Source: Pseudomonadota bacterium (GTDB taxonomy: Bacteria; Pseudomonadota; Alphaproteobacteria; Sphingomonadales; Sphingomonadaceae). Taken from it: DNA of 32,557 nucleotides. Position 1 is the stretch's first letter. Each line of letters begins with the position of its first letter. The stretch is taken from positions 1-32,557 of the forward strand of contig JAFAEG010000094.1 in assembly GCA_023424095.1 (NCBI GenBank), in the 5' to 3' direction. A model generated the notes under the pieces. It saw only the letters and a list, made by a program, of their open reading frames with translations. It was not told the DNA's origin and made no database searches. A program made the translations under genes and the position numbers. Shown here one piece after another: positions 22,777-32,411 of the stretch.

Positions 22777-24933
22777 TTACCGGCCCCGTTCGCCTGCGGG
22801 CGGCGCGCCGACGCCACCACCGACGAGACGCTTGCTCGCATAGGTATATTCCAGCGCCAGACGGCGTGCGCTTTCACGCAAGTTCGCCGCCGCGGAATGG
22901 CCGCCGTCGATATTCTCGTAATAATAATATTGCTGGCCGAGTTGACCGAGACGCGCCGCCGCGCGGCGGGCGTGGCCGGGATGGACGCGGTCATCCTTGG
23001 TCGAGGTCAGGATGAACGGGGTCGGATAATTCCGGCCCGCGGTCAGCCGCTGATAAGGCGAATAGCCCTCGATCCAGGCGCGCTGCTCGGGAATGCGCGG
23101 ATCGCCATATTCGCCGATCCACGACGCGCCCGCGCCGCCCATCACATGGTAGCGCAGCATGTCGAACAGCGGCACCTGGATGATCGCCGCGTTGAACAGC
23201 TCGGGACGCTGGGTGATGGCAGTGCCGACGAGCAAGCCGCCCTGGCTGCCGCCCTGCACGCCGAGACGGCGGGGCGAGGTGATCCGGCGGCGGATCAGAT
23301 CCTCGGCGACCGCGATATAATCGTCCCAGGTGCGCTGCTTGTTGGCGAGCTGCGCGGTCTGGTGCCATTCTGGCCCGAACTCGCCGCCGCCGCGCAGATT
23401 GGCGACGACATAGGCATTGCCCTGCTCCAGCCACAGCGCGCCCATCGTCGCATTGTAATTGGGCGTCATGCTGATCTGGAACCCGCCATAGCCGTAGAGG
23501 ATGGTCGGGGTGGACCCGTCCATCCTCATGTTGCGCGGACGGATCACGAAATAGGGGATCTTGGTCCCGTCGCGCGACGTCGCCTCATGCTGCTCGACCA
23601 TATGATTGGCGGCATTGAAGCGCGGCGGTGTCGACTTGAGCGTCTCCAGCGCCCCGGTCGCGCCATTATAATACCACAGCGTCGTCGGCGTCAGATAATC
23701 GGTGACGCTGAACAGCGCCTCGTCGCTCTCGTCCGACGCACCGGCAATGCCGATGCTGGAATTGGCCGGCAGCGCGATCGGCCGCGACGTCCAGCTGCCA
23801 TTCGCATAATTCATCGCCACGGCGCGGCCGCGCACATTGTCGAGGATGGTGACGATCAGCGAATCCTTGGTCGTCGTCATCCCGCTGAGCGTCTGCCGCT
23901 CGCCCGGCGTCCACACCAGGCTCGGCTGCGCCGCATTCGGGTCGCGTTTCCACTCATTGAGGTCGTAGCTGACGATCGCGTCGGCGGCGAAGCGGGTGCC
24001 GTGCGCTTCCCAGGCCACGTCCGAGGTGACCAGCATGCGGCCATCGACGATGCCCGCCGGATTGGCCTTGGTCGGCAGGTTCAGCTTCACCGTGCGGTCG
24101 CCGACCAGCATGTGATATTCGCGATTGAAGAAGTCGATCGAGCGCACGAAGCCGACGCCGTGCACCGTGCCGGCCGAGTCACGCAGCACGAACGGATCCG
24201 CACGCACGTCGTTGGCATTGGCGCGATAGACTTCCTCGGCCTGCTCCAGGCTCTGGCCGCGGCGCAATTTCTTGATGACGAACGGATAGGAGGATTCGGT
24301 CACCGTGCCGGGGCCCCAGTCGCGGGCGATCAGCAAGGTGTCGCGGTCGAGCCAGGTGACGCTCTGCTTGCCGACCGGCACGCGGAAACCGCCCTCGACG
24401 AAGCGCTTCTGGACCGTGTCGAACTCGCGATATTCGGCGGCGTCTCGGCCTCCGTCGGACAGCACCACGAGGCAACGCGTTTCCTCGGGCGGCAGGCACG
24501 ACGCGCCGCGATAGACCCAGTTCGCATTCTCCGCCGCCGCGAGCGCGTCGACGTCCAGGATCGTCTCCCAGGTCGGATTCGCGGTGCGATAGCTGGCCAT
24601 CGTCGTGCGCCGCCAGATGCCGCGCACATGGTTCTCGTCCTGCCAGAAATTGTGCAGGCCGTCGGGGCGGAAGCTGACGCCCGGAATCCGGTCGCGGGCC
24701 TGCAATATCTGCAGCGCCCGGTCGTGGAATTGCTGGTAGCGCGGGTCGGCGGTCAATTCGCCGAGCGTGCGGTCATTCTCCTTGCGCGCCCAGGCGAGCG
24801 CTTCCTTGCCCTCGATCTCGTCGAGGTAGGAGAATTCATAAGGCTCGGCCGCCTGGCCTGCCGGCTGCGCCACCGCCGCCGTCACCGCAATCCCCGCCAC
24901 AGCCGCAGCCAAAAGCGCCTTCGCTCCACGCAT
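22777..24933 (-). CDS. Exported prolyl oligopeptidase family (S9) serine peptidase
   Basis: A 718-residue periplasmic or secreted peptidase. A signal peptide (1-24, ending AVAQP) is followed by a beta-propeller gate domain and a C-terminal alpha/beta hydrolase domain. The triad is Ser563 in GGSQGG, Asp647 or 648 in TKDDRVHPGH and His679 in GGHSAA. RGGGEFGPEWH and GYGGF are typical of the family. It cleaves short peptides, usually after proline, although this elongated S9 group may differ. AGGAGGG lies 5 nt before the ATG at 24933; an upstream in-frame start would disrupt the signal peptide. It stands alone between hairpin and dnaB. Confidence 0.93.
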   Translation of the reverse strand: MRGAKALLAAAVAGIAVTAAVAQPAGQAAEPYEFSYLDEIEGKEALAWARKENDRTLGELTADPRYQQFHDRALQILQARDRIPGVSFRPDGLHNFWQDENHVRGIWRRTTMASYRTANPTWETILDVDALAAAENANWVYRGASCLPPEETRCLVVLSDGGRDAAEYREFDTVQKRFVEGGFRVPVGKQSVTWLDRDTLLIARDWGPGTVTESSYPFVIKKLRRGQSLEQAEEVYRANANDVRADPFVLRDSAGTVHGVGFVRSIDFFNREYHMLVGDRTVKLNLPTKANPAGIVDGRMLVTSDVAWEAHGTRFAADAIVSYDLNEWKRDPNAAQPSLVWTPGERQTLSGMTTTKDSLIVTILDNVRGRAVAMNYANGSWTSRPIALPANSSIGIAGASDESDEALFSVTDYLTPTTLWYYNGATGALETLKSTPPRFNAANHMVEQHEATSRDGTKIPYFVIRPRNMRMDGSTPTILYGYGGFQISMTPNYNATMGALWLEQGNAYVVANLRGGGEFGPEWHQTAQLANKQRTWDDYIAVAEDLIRRRITSPRRLGVQGGSQGGLLVGTAITQRPELFNAAIIQVPLFDMLRYHVMGGAGASWIGEYGDPRIPEQRAWIEGYSPYQRLTAGRNYPTPFILTSTKDDRVHPGHARRAAARLGQLGQQYYYYENIDGGHSAAANLRESARRLALEYTYASKRLVGGGVGAPPAGERGR

Positions 24934-25003
24934 CGAATCCCTCCTGTCATGTAGCAAAGAGGGCTAGCGTGGGTGCTTGAGCGGGGCAATACGGCGCGGT
25001 GCC

Positions 25004-26509
25004 CTACCCCCGCGGCTCGGGCAGATAGTGGGTGTCCGCGAGGTCCGAGAATTTCGTGAACTTCGCGTCGAACTTCAGCCGGACCTTGCCGGTCGCGCCG
25101 TGGCGCTGCTTGGCGACGATGACCTCAGCCTGGCCATAGACTTCCTGCATCTGCCGCTGCCATTCGAGATAGGTGTCCTGCGCCTTGGCATCGTCGCCGC
25201 CTTCGCGCGGCTCCTTGGCGGCCAGGTAATAATCCTCGCGGTAGATGAACATGACGACGTCCGCGTCCTGTTCGATCGAGCCCGATTCACGCAGGTCCGA
25301 CAGCTGCGGGCGTTTGTCTTCGCGGGCCTCGACCTGGCGGCTGAGCTGCGACAGGGCCAGCACCGGCACCTGCAATTCCTTGGCCAGCGTCTTCAGGCCG
25401 CGGCTGATTTCCGAAATCTCCTGCACGCGATTGCTGTCGCCGCCCTTCCCCGTGCCCTGCAGCAGCTGGAGATAATCGACCACGACCATGCCGATCTGCC
25501 GCTGCCGCTTCAGCCGCCGGGCGCGGGTGCGGAGCGCGGCGATGGTCAGGCCGGGCGTATCGTCGATGTAAAGCGGCAGGTCCTGCAATTGCTGCGAAGC
25601 GCGGGCGAGCTGGCGGAACTCTTCCTTGCTGATCTTGCCCATGCGCAGCGCCTCGGAACTCACTTCCGATTGCTCGGCGAGAATACGCGTGGCGAGCTGA
25701 TCGGCCGACATTTCGAGGCTGAACAGAGCGACCGGCGCGCCCGACATCTTCTCCGGCAGCACGCCCTCGGCCAGCTCGTCGATATATTTGCGAGCCATGT
25801 TGAAGGCGATGTTCGTCGCCAGCGCCGATTTGCCCATGCCCGGGCGGCCGGCGAGGATCAGAAGATCCGAATTGTGGAAGCCGCCGGTCTTCGCGTTGAT
25901 CGCGTTGATGCCGGTGGTCATGCCGCTGAGGCCGCCGCCCGACGCCAGCGCCTTTTCGACCATCTTGATCGCTTCGACGGAGGCCGATGCGAAGGTGCGC
26001 ACGCCGCCCTCGACGCCACCTTCCTCGGCGACCCTGTACAGCGCCGATTCGGCCGCTTCGATCTGCTTGTTCGGCTCGACTTCGTCGCTGGTGTCGAGCG
26101 CACGTTCGACCATGTCGCGGCCGACGCTGACCAGGGCGCGCAACTGGGCGAGATCGTAAATCTGCTCGGCGAAGTCGCGCGAGCCGATGATCGGCGCGGC
26201 GCTGCCGGTCAGCTGGGCCAGATAGGCCGGCCCGCCGAGCTGCTTCATCTCCTCGTCCGCTTCGAACACCGGCCGCAAGGTGACCGGCGTCGCCAGCATG
26301 TTCTTGTCCACCAGGCGGCGAATCTGTTCGTAGATGCGGCCGTGCAGCGGCTCGTAGAAATGGTCGGCGCGCAGCTTGAGCTGGATGTCCTCGAGCAAGC
26401 GATTGTCGATCATCAGCGCGCCCAGCAGGGCGGCCTCGGCCTCGACATTGTGAGGCAGGGTCTGGGTGGCGCTAGCGGGCGCTTCGACGACGGAAAGACT
26501 GGCGGGCAT
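25004..26509 (-). CDS. dnaB: Replicative DNA helicase DnaB
   Basis: A 501-residue hexameric 5'-3' helicase of the replication fork. The N-terminal domain (about 18-120, PHNVEAEAALLGALMIDN) interacts with primase. The RecA-like domain contains Walker A GRPGMGKS (221-228, Lys227), LFSLEMS, Walker B VVVDYLQLL, LSQLSRQVEAREDKRPQLSDLRESGSIE split across two motifs, and the arginine-finger region. Length and order are normal, with no intein. It is divergent from the UPF0262-dcd operon across a 123-bp gap that probably holds both promoters. The product is essential. Confidence 0.98.
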   Translation of the reverse strand: MPASLSVVEAPASATQTLPHNVEAEAALLGALMIDNRLLEDIQLKLRADHFYEPLHGRIYEQIRRLVDKNMLATPVTLRPVFEADEEMKQLGGPAYLAQLTGSAAPIIGSRDFAEQIYDLAQLRALVSVGRDMVERALDTSDEVEPNKQIEAAESALYRVAEEGGVEGGVRTFASASVEAIKMVEKALASGGGLSGMTTGINAINAKTGGFHNSDLLILAGRPGMGKSALATNIAFNMARKYIDELAEGVLPEKMSGAPVALFSLEMSADQLATRILAEQSEVSSEALRMGKISKEEFRQLARASQQLQDLPLYIDDTPGLTIAALRTRARRLKRQRQIGMVVVDYLQLLQGTGKGGDSNRVQEISEISRGLKTLAKELQVPVLALSQLSRQVEAREDKRPQLSDLRESGSIEQDADVVMFIYREDYYLAAKEPREGGDDAKAQDTYLEWQRQMQEVYGQAEVIVAKQRHGATGKVRLKFDAKFTKFSDLADTHYLPEPRG

Positions 26510-26632
26510 GGCTGTTCCCTACGCCCCCTTCTTTACCACGCTCAAGCCCGCCGACACAGATGAACGGGGACGAATTGTGGATGATTTGTCCGCAGGCTGG
26601 CATGGCGATGCTGCACCCGCTAACAATCGCCC

Positions 26633-27151
26633 ATGGGCTTCCCGCGCATCATCCGGATCGACCTCGACGAGCGATCGATCGTGCGGCGCAGCGACGACAT
26701 CGAGCAGGAACGGCGAATCGCGATCGACGATCTGCTCGCGGGCAATCATTTCGACGTTGCCGGGCAGGAAGGCCCGTTCCGGCTCGACATGCGGGTCGCG
26801 GACGGCCGGCTGATGATCGCGGTCAATGACGCACAAGGGGCGCCGCTCGATACGATCCGCCTCGGTCTCGCCCGCTTTCGCCGCCCGATTCGCGACTATT
26901 TCCACATCTGCGAGAGCTATTTCAAAGCGGTGCGAGGGGCCGACCCGCGGGCGATCGAGACGATCGACATGGCCCGGCGCGGTATCCACAACGAAGCGGC
27001 AGAGCTGCTCAAGGACCGGCTCGCCGACCGCGTCGAGGTGGATTTCGATACTGCCCGCCGCTTGTTCAGCCTGATCTGCGTGCTGCACATCAAGGCTTCG
27101 ACCACGGCGGTTGACTCGGCCGCACCCGGCCTTCCATCCAGAGCGGGATGA
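26633..27151 (+). CDS. UPF0262 family protein
   Basis: A 172-residue soluble protein matching the alphaproteobacterial UPF0262 family: RIIRIDLDERSI near the start, DLLAGNHF, SYFKAVRGADPRAIETIDMARRGIHNEAAELLKDRL and FDTARRLFSLICVLHI. Its function is not known. The length is close to the usual ~160. It is first in a three-gene run with the lipoprotein and dcd genes; its stop overlaps the next start as ATGA, so translation is coupled. Confidence 0.9.
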   Translation: MGFPRIIRIDLDERSIVRRSDDIEQERRIAIDDLLAGNHFDVAGQEGPFRLDMRVADGRLMIAVNDAQGAPLDTIRLGLARFRRPIRDYFHICESYFKAVRGADPRAIETIDMARRGIHNEAAELLKDRLADRVEVDFDTARRLFSLICVLHIKASTTAVDSAAPGLPSRAG

Positions 27152-27534
27152 ACAAGGCCCTCGCCTGCCTCGCGGTCCTGCCGCTCGCCGCCTGCGCGAC
27201 CAGCCAGTCGCCTTACGCCCCGGTGCGCAATATCAGCTATCAGGCGATGGGTGCCGAGCCCTTCTGGAATTTGGCGATCGGTGACGATCGCATCGTGCTG
27301 AGGTCGAGCCTGCAGGAGGGCGAATCGGTCTGGCCGCGGGTGTTGCCACGGGTGAGTGACGGCGTTCGGCGCTGGGATTCGCGCTCTGCGGCAGGGAGCA
27401 TCGCGATCGAGGCGCGGCCGGGGCCCTGCGAGACCGAGGGCGAAGAAATTTTCGAGGATGAGGTGAGCGTGCGGATCGAGGAACTGGTGTTGACGGGCTG
27501 TGGTGGGCGACTGATCCGGCGGGCGCCGCGATGA
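27148..27534 (+). CDS. Putative lipoprotein with a GAEPFWNL motif
   Basis: A 128-residue protein. The lipoprotein signal MNKALACLAVLPLAAC ends in lipobox LAAC (Cys16). The mature part contains MGAEPFWNLAIGDDRIVL, a pattern I associate with small COG3650-like envelope proteins, and two later Cys residues (GPCETEG and TGCGG) that could pair. It is coupled by ATGA overlaps to both UPF0262 upstream and dcd downstream. Function unknown; probably in the outer membrane. Confidence 0.82.
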   Translation: MNKALACLAVLPLAACATSQSPYAPVRNISYQAMGAEPFWNLAIGDDRIVLRSSLQEGESVWPRVLPRVSDGVRRWDSRSAAGSIAIEARPGPCETEGEEIFEDEVSVRIEELVLTGCGGRLIRRAPR

Positions 27535-28085
27535 GCATTCTTTCCGATATCTCGATCCGCGAGCGCGCCCGCGAGCAGGGCATGATCGAGCCCTTCGTCG
27601 AGGCGCAACGGCGGGAGGGGTGCATCAGCTACGGCCTGTCCTCTTACGGCTATGACGCGCGGGTGGCGGACGAGTTCAAGATCTTCACCAATGTCGACAG
27701 CGCGGTGGTGGACCCGAAGAATTTCGACGCGAACAGCTTCGTCGACCGCAAGACCGACGTCTGCGTGATCCCGCCGAACAGCTTCGCGCTTGCCCGCACG
27801 GTGGAATATTTCCGTATTCCCAGGGACTTGCTGGTCATCTGCCTGGGCAAATCGACCTATGCGCGCTGCGGCATCATCGTCAATGTGACGCCGCTCGAGC
27901 CGGGCTGGGAAGGCCATGTGACGCTGGAGTTCAGCAACACGACACCCCTGCCCGCCAAGGTCTACGCCAATGAAGGCGCCTGCCAGTTCCTGTTCCTGGC
28001 CGGCGACCAGCCCTGCGAAACCAGCTACGCCGACCGGGCCGGCAAATATATGGGCCAGCGCGGCGTGACTTTGCCCAAGCTCTGA
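27531..28085 (+). CDS. dcd: dCTP deaminase
   Basis: A 184-residue trimeric enzyme that deaminates dCTP to dUTP for thymidylate synthesis. Signatures are SYGLSSYGYDARV, the substrate loop GKSTYARCGI (107-116), and NVTPLEPGWEGHVTLEFSN with catalytic Glu133. The C-terminal YMGQRGVTLPKL closes the active site. The length is right for the family. It is the third gene of the overlapping operon and its start overlaps the lipoprotein stop as ATGA. It converges on the 28091 gene with only 5 bp between stops. Confidence 0.96.
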   Translation: MSILSDISIRERAREQGMIEPFVEAQRREGCISYGLSSYGYDARVADEFKIFTNVDSAVVDPKNFDANSFVDRKTDVCVIPPNSFALARTVEYFRIPRDLLVICLGKSTYARCGIIVNVTPLEPGWEGHVTLEFSNTTPLPAKVYANEGACQFLFLAGDQPCETSYADRAGKYMGQRGVTLPKL

Positions 28086-28090
28086 CCTGC

Positions 28091-28489
28091 TCAGCGCCGC
28101 GGCGGGGGCAGTGCCTCGGGCAGCGGCAACGGACAGGTTTCGACCGTTACACCCTGGAGCGTGCGGCCGTTCGGGCTGCGCGCGTCGGCGCGGAAATTCA
28201 TCGGGCCGGAGAGCAATTCCGCCCCGCCCGGCGCGGTGCAGAAAGCGGTGGCGAAGCGCAGGCTGAGCGCCTCGGGGGTCGCGGCGGCGAGCGCGGCATC
28301 GCTGAGTTCGTAGGTAAGGACCAGAGCGTCGCCATCCGCTGCGGCACCGACCATGGCGACATCGGACGCGAAGCGCTGCGGCAGACGCGGCTGGATCGCG
28401 GCGGCGATGGTTTCGGGCGTGATGACCGGCAGCGCCGAAGCAGCCGGCTGGGCGGCGGCGAGACCGAAGAGGAACAGGGTCAGCATCAT
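28091..28489 (-). CDS. Small exported protein downstream of rnr, function unknown
   Basis: A 132-residue protein starting MMLTLFLFGLAAAQPAASA, a short signal peptide. The mature domain has two Cys residues (AFCTAPGG and VETCPLPL) and a sequence FRADARSPNGRTLQGVTVETC. The reading frame is open upstream into rnr, but the signal peptide argues for the ATG at 28489 (or 28486). The ribosome-binding site is weak. It follows rnr by 34 bp on the same strand and may be cotranscribed. No family recognised. Confidence 0.7.
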   Translation of the reverse strand: MMLTLFLFGLAAAQPAASALPVITPETIAAAIQPRLPQRFASDVAMVGAAADGDALVLTYELSDAALAAATPEALSLRFATAFCTAPGGAELLSGPMNFRADARSPNGRTLQGVTVETCPLPLPEALPPPRR

Positions 28490-28523
28490 ACTCACATGGT
28501 GGCTAGGGGCGGCGAGGCCAAGA

Positions 28524-30818
28524 TCAGCGCTTGCGGCCCTGATGGCGGATGTTCGACGGGCGGCCGCGGCGGCCCTGCTGAGGCCCGCTGCGGCGGCCAT
28601 CGCGGACCGGGCCGCGGCGTTCGCGCGGACCCGAGGATGGCGCGTCGGGCAGTTCGAAACGAAGCGAACCGCTGATCGGGTCGGCCTCGGCGAGGCGCAG
28701 CTTCAGCCGCTGGCCCGATTCATAGGTCTCGCCTGAATTCTCGCCGACCAGCGCCTGACGGGCTTCCTCGTAGCGGAAATATTCCTGCCCCAAGGTTGAG
28801 ACTGGCACCAAACCATCGCCGCCAAGCCCTTCGACGGTGGCGAAAAAGCCGAACGGCTGCACACCCGTGATGCGGCAATCGACCAGGGCGCCAACCTGTT
28901 CGGACAGGTAAGCGGCGACATAGCGGTCCATCGTCTCGCGCTCCGCCACCATGGCACGGCGCTCGAGCTGGGAGATCAGTTCGCCGGTCACGTCCATCGC
29001 GGCGGCCTCCTGCTCGGTCAGCTGCGTGGCCTGCGCCTCCGGATCCAGCCGATAGGCACGGACCAGAGCGCGGTGCACGACGAGATCGGCGTAGCGGCGA
29101 ATGGGCGAGGTGAAGTGGGCATAGCTGCCCAGAGCGAGGCCGAAATGGCCGTGATTCTGCGGGCCGTAATAAGCCTGCGTCTGGGTGCGCAGGATCTGCT
29201 CCATGATCTGCGGCTTGTTGTCGTCCTCGCCGACTCTTTCGATGATGCGATTGAAGGTCGCGGGGCGAACGACCTGGCCCAGCGCGAACTCGATCTCGAA
29301 CGTCTTCAGGAAGTCCTTGAGCGCGACCAGTTTCTCGCGGCTCGGCGGCTCGTGGACGCGATACATGACCGGCAATTTCTTCGCCTCCAGCGCCTTGGCG
29401 GCGGCGACGTTGGCGGCGATCATATATTCCTCGATCAGCCGGTGCGCATCGAGGCGCTCGCGCGCGGCGACCGAGGCAATCCGGCCTTTCTCGTCCAGCA
29501 CGACGCGCCGTTCGGGCAGGTCGAGTTCGAGCGGATTGCGCTTGTCCCGCGCCTTCGCCAGCGCGCGCCAGCAGGCCCACAGTGGCTGCAACTGATCGAG
29601 GATCGTGCCTTCGATTTCCGGCATCGCGCAGGCGGGCGAGGCAAGCTCAGTGCCCGCCGCCCCGTCGATCATCGCCTGCGCATCTTCATAAGCGATATTG
29701 GCGCGGATGCGGACGCGGGCGCGGCTGAAGCGCCAGCTCTTGAGGGCGCCGTCCTTGCTGACCTGGAGATGGCAGACCATCGCGGCGCGATCCTCGCCCT
29801 GCTTCAGCGAGCAGACGTCCGCCGAGAGGATTTCCGGCAGCATCGGCACGACGCGATCGGGGAAATAGACGCTGTTGCCGCGCTTGCGCGCCTCGCGGTC
29901 GAGCGCGCTGTTCGGGCGGACGTAGAAGCTGACGTCGGCGATGGCGACGATCGCCTTCCAGCCGCCGGCATTGGCCGGATCGTCGTCCGGCGTGGCCCAA
30001 ACCGCGTCGTCATGGTCGCGCGCGTCGGCGGGGTCGATCGCGACGATGGGGATGTGGGTCAGGTCTTCCCGCTCGCCGAGCGGCTGCTTCGCCATCCGCT
30101 CCGCCTCCGCCAGCACTTCGTCCGGGAAGGTGTGCGGGATGCCATGCTTGTGGATCGCGATCAGGCTGAAGCTGCGCGGGGCAAAGGGATCGCCGAGCAC
30201 GGCATCGACCCGGGCGCTGAGGCGCGGCGGACGGCCGGTCTTCTCGGCCAGCACCAGATCGCCCGGCTGCGCCTCGCCCAGATCGGAGATCAGGAGTTCG
30301 CGCCGCTCTTTCTTCTCGACCGGGCGCAACCAATGCGCGTCGCCTTCCTTGTGGACGACGCCCAGGAGCAATTCGCTGCCCTTGAGCAATTTCTTCATGG
30401 GGAAGGCCGTCCAACCGCTCGGGCCTTCCTCGTTGCGGGCCAGCACCCGGTCGCCGATGCCGAGCGCGGTGGCGCCCCTGCCCTTGCGCTCCATCACCCG
30501 CAGGCGCGGCGGCTCGCCCTCGCCTTCCCAGCGCTCCGGCACGGCCACGGCGCGGCCGGCATCGTCGATGTGGACGATGCGCAGCACCGTCACCTTCGGC
30601 ACGCCGCCCATCTTGTGGAAGGCGCGGCCGGGGCCGGCGTCGATCAACCCCTCGTCGCCCATATCCTTGAGCAGCCGCTTGAGCACGATCTTCTCCTCGC
30701 CCTTCAGACCGAATGCCTTGCCGATCTCGCGCTTGCCGACGGCGGTGTCGGCAGACTGAATGAAGGCGAGGATCTGCTCGCGGGTGGGGAAGCTGTCTTT
30801 CCTGGGTTTGCGCGCCAT
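28524..30818 (-). CDS. rnr: Ribonuclease R
   Basis: A 764-residue RNB-family 3'-5' exoribonuclease that degrades structured RNA. An N-terminal helix-turn-helix-like region (about 10-60, FPTREQILAFIQ) precedes cold-shock-like domains and the catalytic core with DPADARDHDDAVW (262-274), whose Asp residues bind the metals. The RNB region contains RYADLVVHRAL and SPIRRYADL. An S1 domain (about 642-724, GALVDCRITGVQPFGFFATV) and a basic Arg/Gly-rich tail of about 40 residues follow. GGAGG lies 4 nt before the ATG. Length and order are normal. Confidence 0.96.
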   Translation of the reverse strand: MARKPRKDSFPTREQILAFIQSADTAVGKREIGKAFGLKGEEKIVLKRLLKDMGDEGLIDAGPGRAFHKMGGVPKVTVLRIVHIDDAGRAVAVPERWEGEGEPPRLRVMERKGRGATALGIGDRVLARNEEGPSGWTAFPMKKLLKGSELLLGVVHKEGDAHWLRPVEKKERRELLISDLGEAQPGDLVLAEKTGRPPRLSARVDAVLGDPFAPRSFSLIAIHKHGIPHTFPDEVLAEAERMAKQPLGEREDLTHIPIVAIDPADARDHDDAVWATPDDDPANAGGWKAIVAIADVSFYVRPNSALDREARKRGNSVYFPDRVVPMLPEILSADVCSLKQGEDRAAMVCHLQVSKDGALKSWRFSRARVRIRANIAYEDAQAMIDGAAGTELASPACAMPEIEGTILDQLQPLWACWRALAKARDKRNPLELDLPERRVVLDEKGRIASVAARERLDAHRLIEEYMIAANVAAAKALEAKKLPVMYRVHEPPSREKLVALKDFLKTFEIEFALGQVVRPATFNRIIERVGEDDNKPQIMEQILRTQTQAYYGPQNHGHFGLALGSYAHFTSPIRRYADLVVHRALVRAYRLDPEAQATQLTEQEAAAMDVTGELISQLERRAMVAERETMDRYVAAYLSEQVGALVDCRITGVQPFGFFATVEGLGGDGLVPVSTLGQEYFRYEEARQALVGENSGETYESGQRLKLRLAEADPISGSLRFELPDAPSSGPRERRGPVRDGRRSGPQQGRRGRPSNIRHQGRKR

Positions 30819-30832
30819 CTATCCTCCAGCCC

Positions 30833-30919
30833 CGTCCTTGCGAGGAGCGAGGCGACGAAGCAATCCCGAGCCCGAACGCGCGAGCCGCGGGATGGCTTCG
30901 CTATCTTCGCCCTTATGAC
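30833..30919. repeat. Dispersed palindromic repeat upstream of rnr
   Basis: CGAAGCAATCCCG (30856-30868) and CGGGATGGCTTCG (30888-30900) form a 13-bp stem with one mismatch. The left part, CCTTGCGAGGAGCGAGGCGACGAAGC, has the form of the common bacterial TTGCGAGGAGCG...GACGAAGCAATCC intergenic repeat. This copy looks worn. It fills the gap between rnr and the M28 peptidase gene. Confidence 0.75.
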
Positions 30920-30929
30920 CGGGTGGGAG

Positions 30930-32378
30930 TTATCGTGCCGGCGCGGGCGCAGGCGGCGTCAGCGGCCGGAAAGCCCCGCCCGGCACCGCCGATGCGACCG
31001 GGCTTTCCGAGCCGTCCGCTGCGACCGAGGAGACGCCGAACACCCAATCGTCGACGCGGACTCCGGGCAGACGAGCAGCACAGACTGGCTGGACCCGCTC
31101 GGCATTGGCAACGCGGGGCGAGTTCGTGACGCTTATTTCGCGGCAATCGGCCGAGACGCGCTGGCTATGTTGCCATTGGGCGGCATCGGTGCGCCGCCAG
31201 CGCACGACATAAGCGTTGGCAGCAGGAACCTGCCGCCACTGCACCGTGGTGAAGGTTGCGACTGCGCCCTGCACACTCGGTTCGGGCACGCCGGGCGCCC
31301 GGGCCAGCGCGGCCAGTGCAGCGACGTTCAGTGCGGTGACCTTGCGCAGATAGGCGAAATCCATCTCATCGATCGTGTCGCCATAGACGCGGCCATTCTC
31401 CGTGCGCAGATCCTGATGCTGGTGGTCGTAATCCTCGACCGCGACCGAGAGGCGGATGGCGGGGAAGCCGGCTTCCTGGAACGGAATCTGGTCGCCGCCC
31501 CGGCCGAAGCGGTCGGTGCGCCAGATCTGGCGGACGTCGAGGCCGAGGCCGAGGCCCTGCGCGAGGGTCGTCATGAAGCGCGACAAGTTGCGTGAGGGCG
31601 AATCGTTCTCGCCGCCCATGCTGCGCTGCTGCGCGATCAGCTCGGGCGTGGCGTCGCGGCGGACGCCTTCGGAAATGACGCGGACATTGTTTGCGTCACA
31701 GACGCCATCCGAGCCGCAGCTGTTGCCGATGATGTCGTTGTTGAGATTGGCCATGACCTGCCAGCCCTGCGCGCGGGCGTAATTGGCGAGGATGCGGCCG
31801 CCGTGCAGGCCCTGCTCCTCGCCGGAGAGCGCGGCATAGACGATGGTGGCGGGGAAGCGATGCTTCGACAGCACCCGCGCGGCCTCGATCACCGCGACGG
31901 TGCCGGAGCCGTCGTCATTGGCGCCGGGGGCGTCGGCAGTCGCGTTCATCACGTCGGTGACGCGGCTGTCGATATGGCCGGTGATGATGATGACGCGGTT
32001 GGGATCGGTCGTGCCGCGCTGGATGGCGATGACGTTGCGGATGCGGGTGGGATTGGGCACGCGCGGCGGGGCGGTGACCATCTCCTCCGGTTCGGCATAG
32101 GTCAGGCAGCCGCCGCACTCCCGGCCGATCGCCTCGAATTCCGCGCGGGTCCAGCGCAGGGCGGCGCCGATGCCGCGCGTGGGGTGGTTCTGATCGGAGA
32201 GGGTGTGGCGGGTGCCGAAGCCGACGAGCCGCTCGATATCCGCGCGCAGGCGCTGCTCGCTGACCTGATCGGCGATGGCGGTGAGCGTGGCGGGCGGGGC
32301 CTCCGGCGCGGCGCGGCGCTGGGCGGTGGCGGGAGCGGCGATGGCGAGCACGAGGCCCGCGAGCAGGAGGCGCTTCAT
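30930..32378 (-). CDS. Exported M28-family zinc aminopeptidase
   Basis: A 482-residue secreted metallopeptidase. A signal peptide (1-19, ending ATA before Gln) precedes the M28 catalytic domain. Its candidate dizinc ligands and base are His135 (GHIDSR), Asp155 (GANDDGSG), Glu187/Glu188 (SGEEQG), Asp215 (NNDIIG) and His319 or His321 (YDHQH). Residues about 355-470 form a fibronectin-III-like domain, with PVCAARLPGVRVDDWVFGVSSVAADGSES near its end. The tail is Pro-rich. The protein probably trims peptides outside the cytoplasm. The start is close to the contig end. Confidence 0.92.
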   Translation of the reverse strand: MKRLLLAGLVLAIAAPATAQRRAAPEAPPATLTAIADQVSEQRLRADIERLVGFGTRHTLSDQNHPTRGIGAALRWTRAEFEAIGRECGGCLTYAEPEEMVTAPPRVPNPTRIRNVIAIQRGTTDPNRVIIITGHIDSRVTDVMNATADAPGANDDGSGTVAVIEAARVLSKHRFPATIVYAALSGEEQGLHGGRILANYARAQGWQVMANLNNDIIGNSCGSDGVCDANNVRVISEGVRRDATPELIAQQRSMGGENDSPSRNLSRFMTTLAQGLGLGLDVRQIWRTDRFGRGGDQIPFQEAGFPAIRLSVAVEDYDHQHQDLRTENGRVYGDTIDEMDFAYLRKVTALNVAALAALARAPGVPEPSVQGAVATFTTVQWRQVPAANAYVVRWRRTDAAQWQHSQRVSADCREISVTNSPRVANAERVQPVCAARLPGVRVDDWVFGVSSVAADGSESPVASAVPGGAFRPLTPPAPAPAR

Positions 32379-32411
32379 GGGGGTGGGATGGACCGGGGTC
32401 GGCGCGAGATC

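Noticed and set aside
29073..31595. An 840-codon plus-strand open frame antisense to rnr and the M28 gene
   Set aside because: Composition is that of an antisense shadow; both minus-strand genes have complete catalytic motifs.
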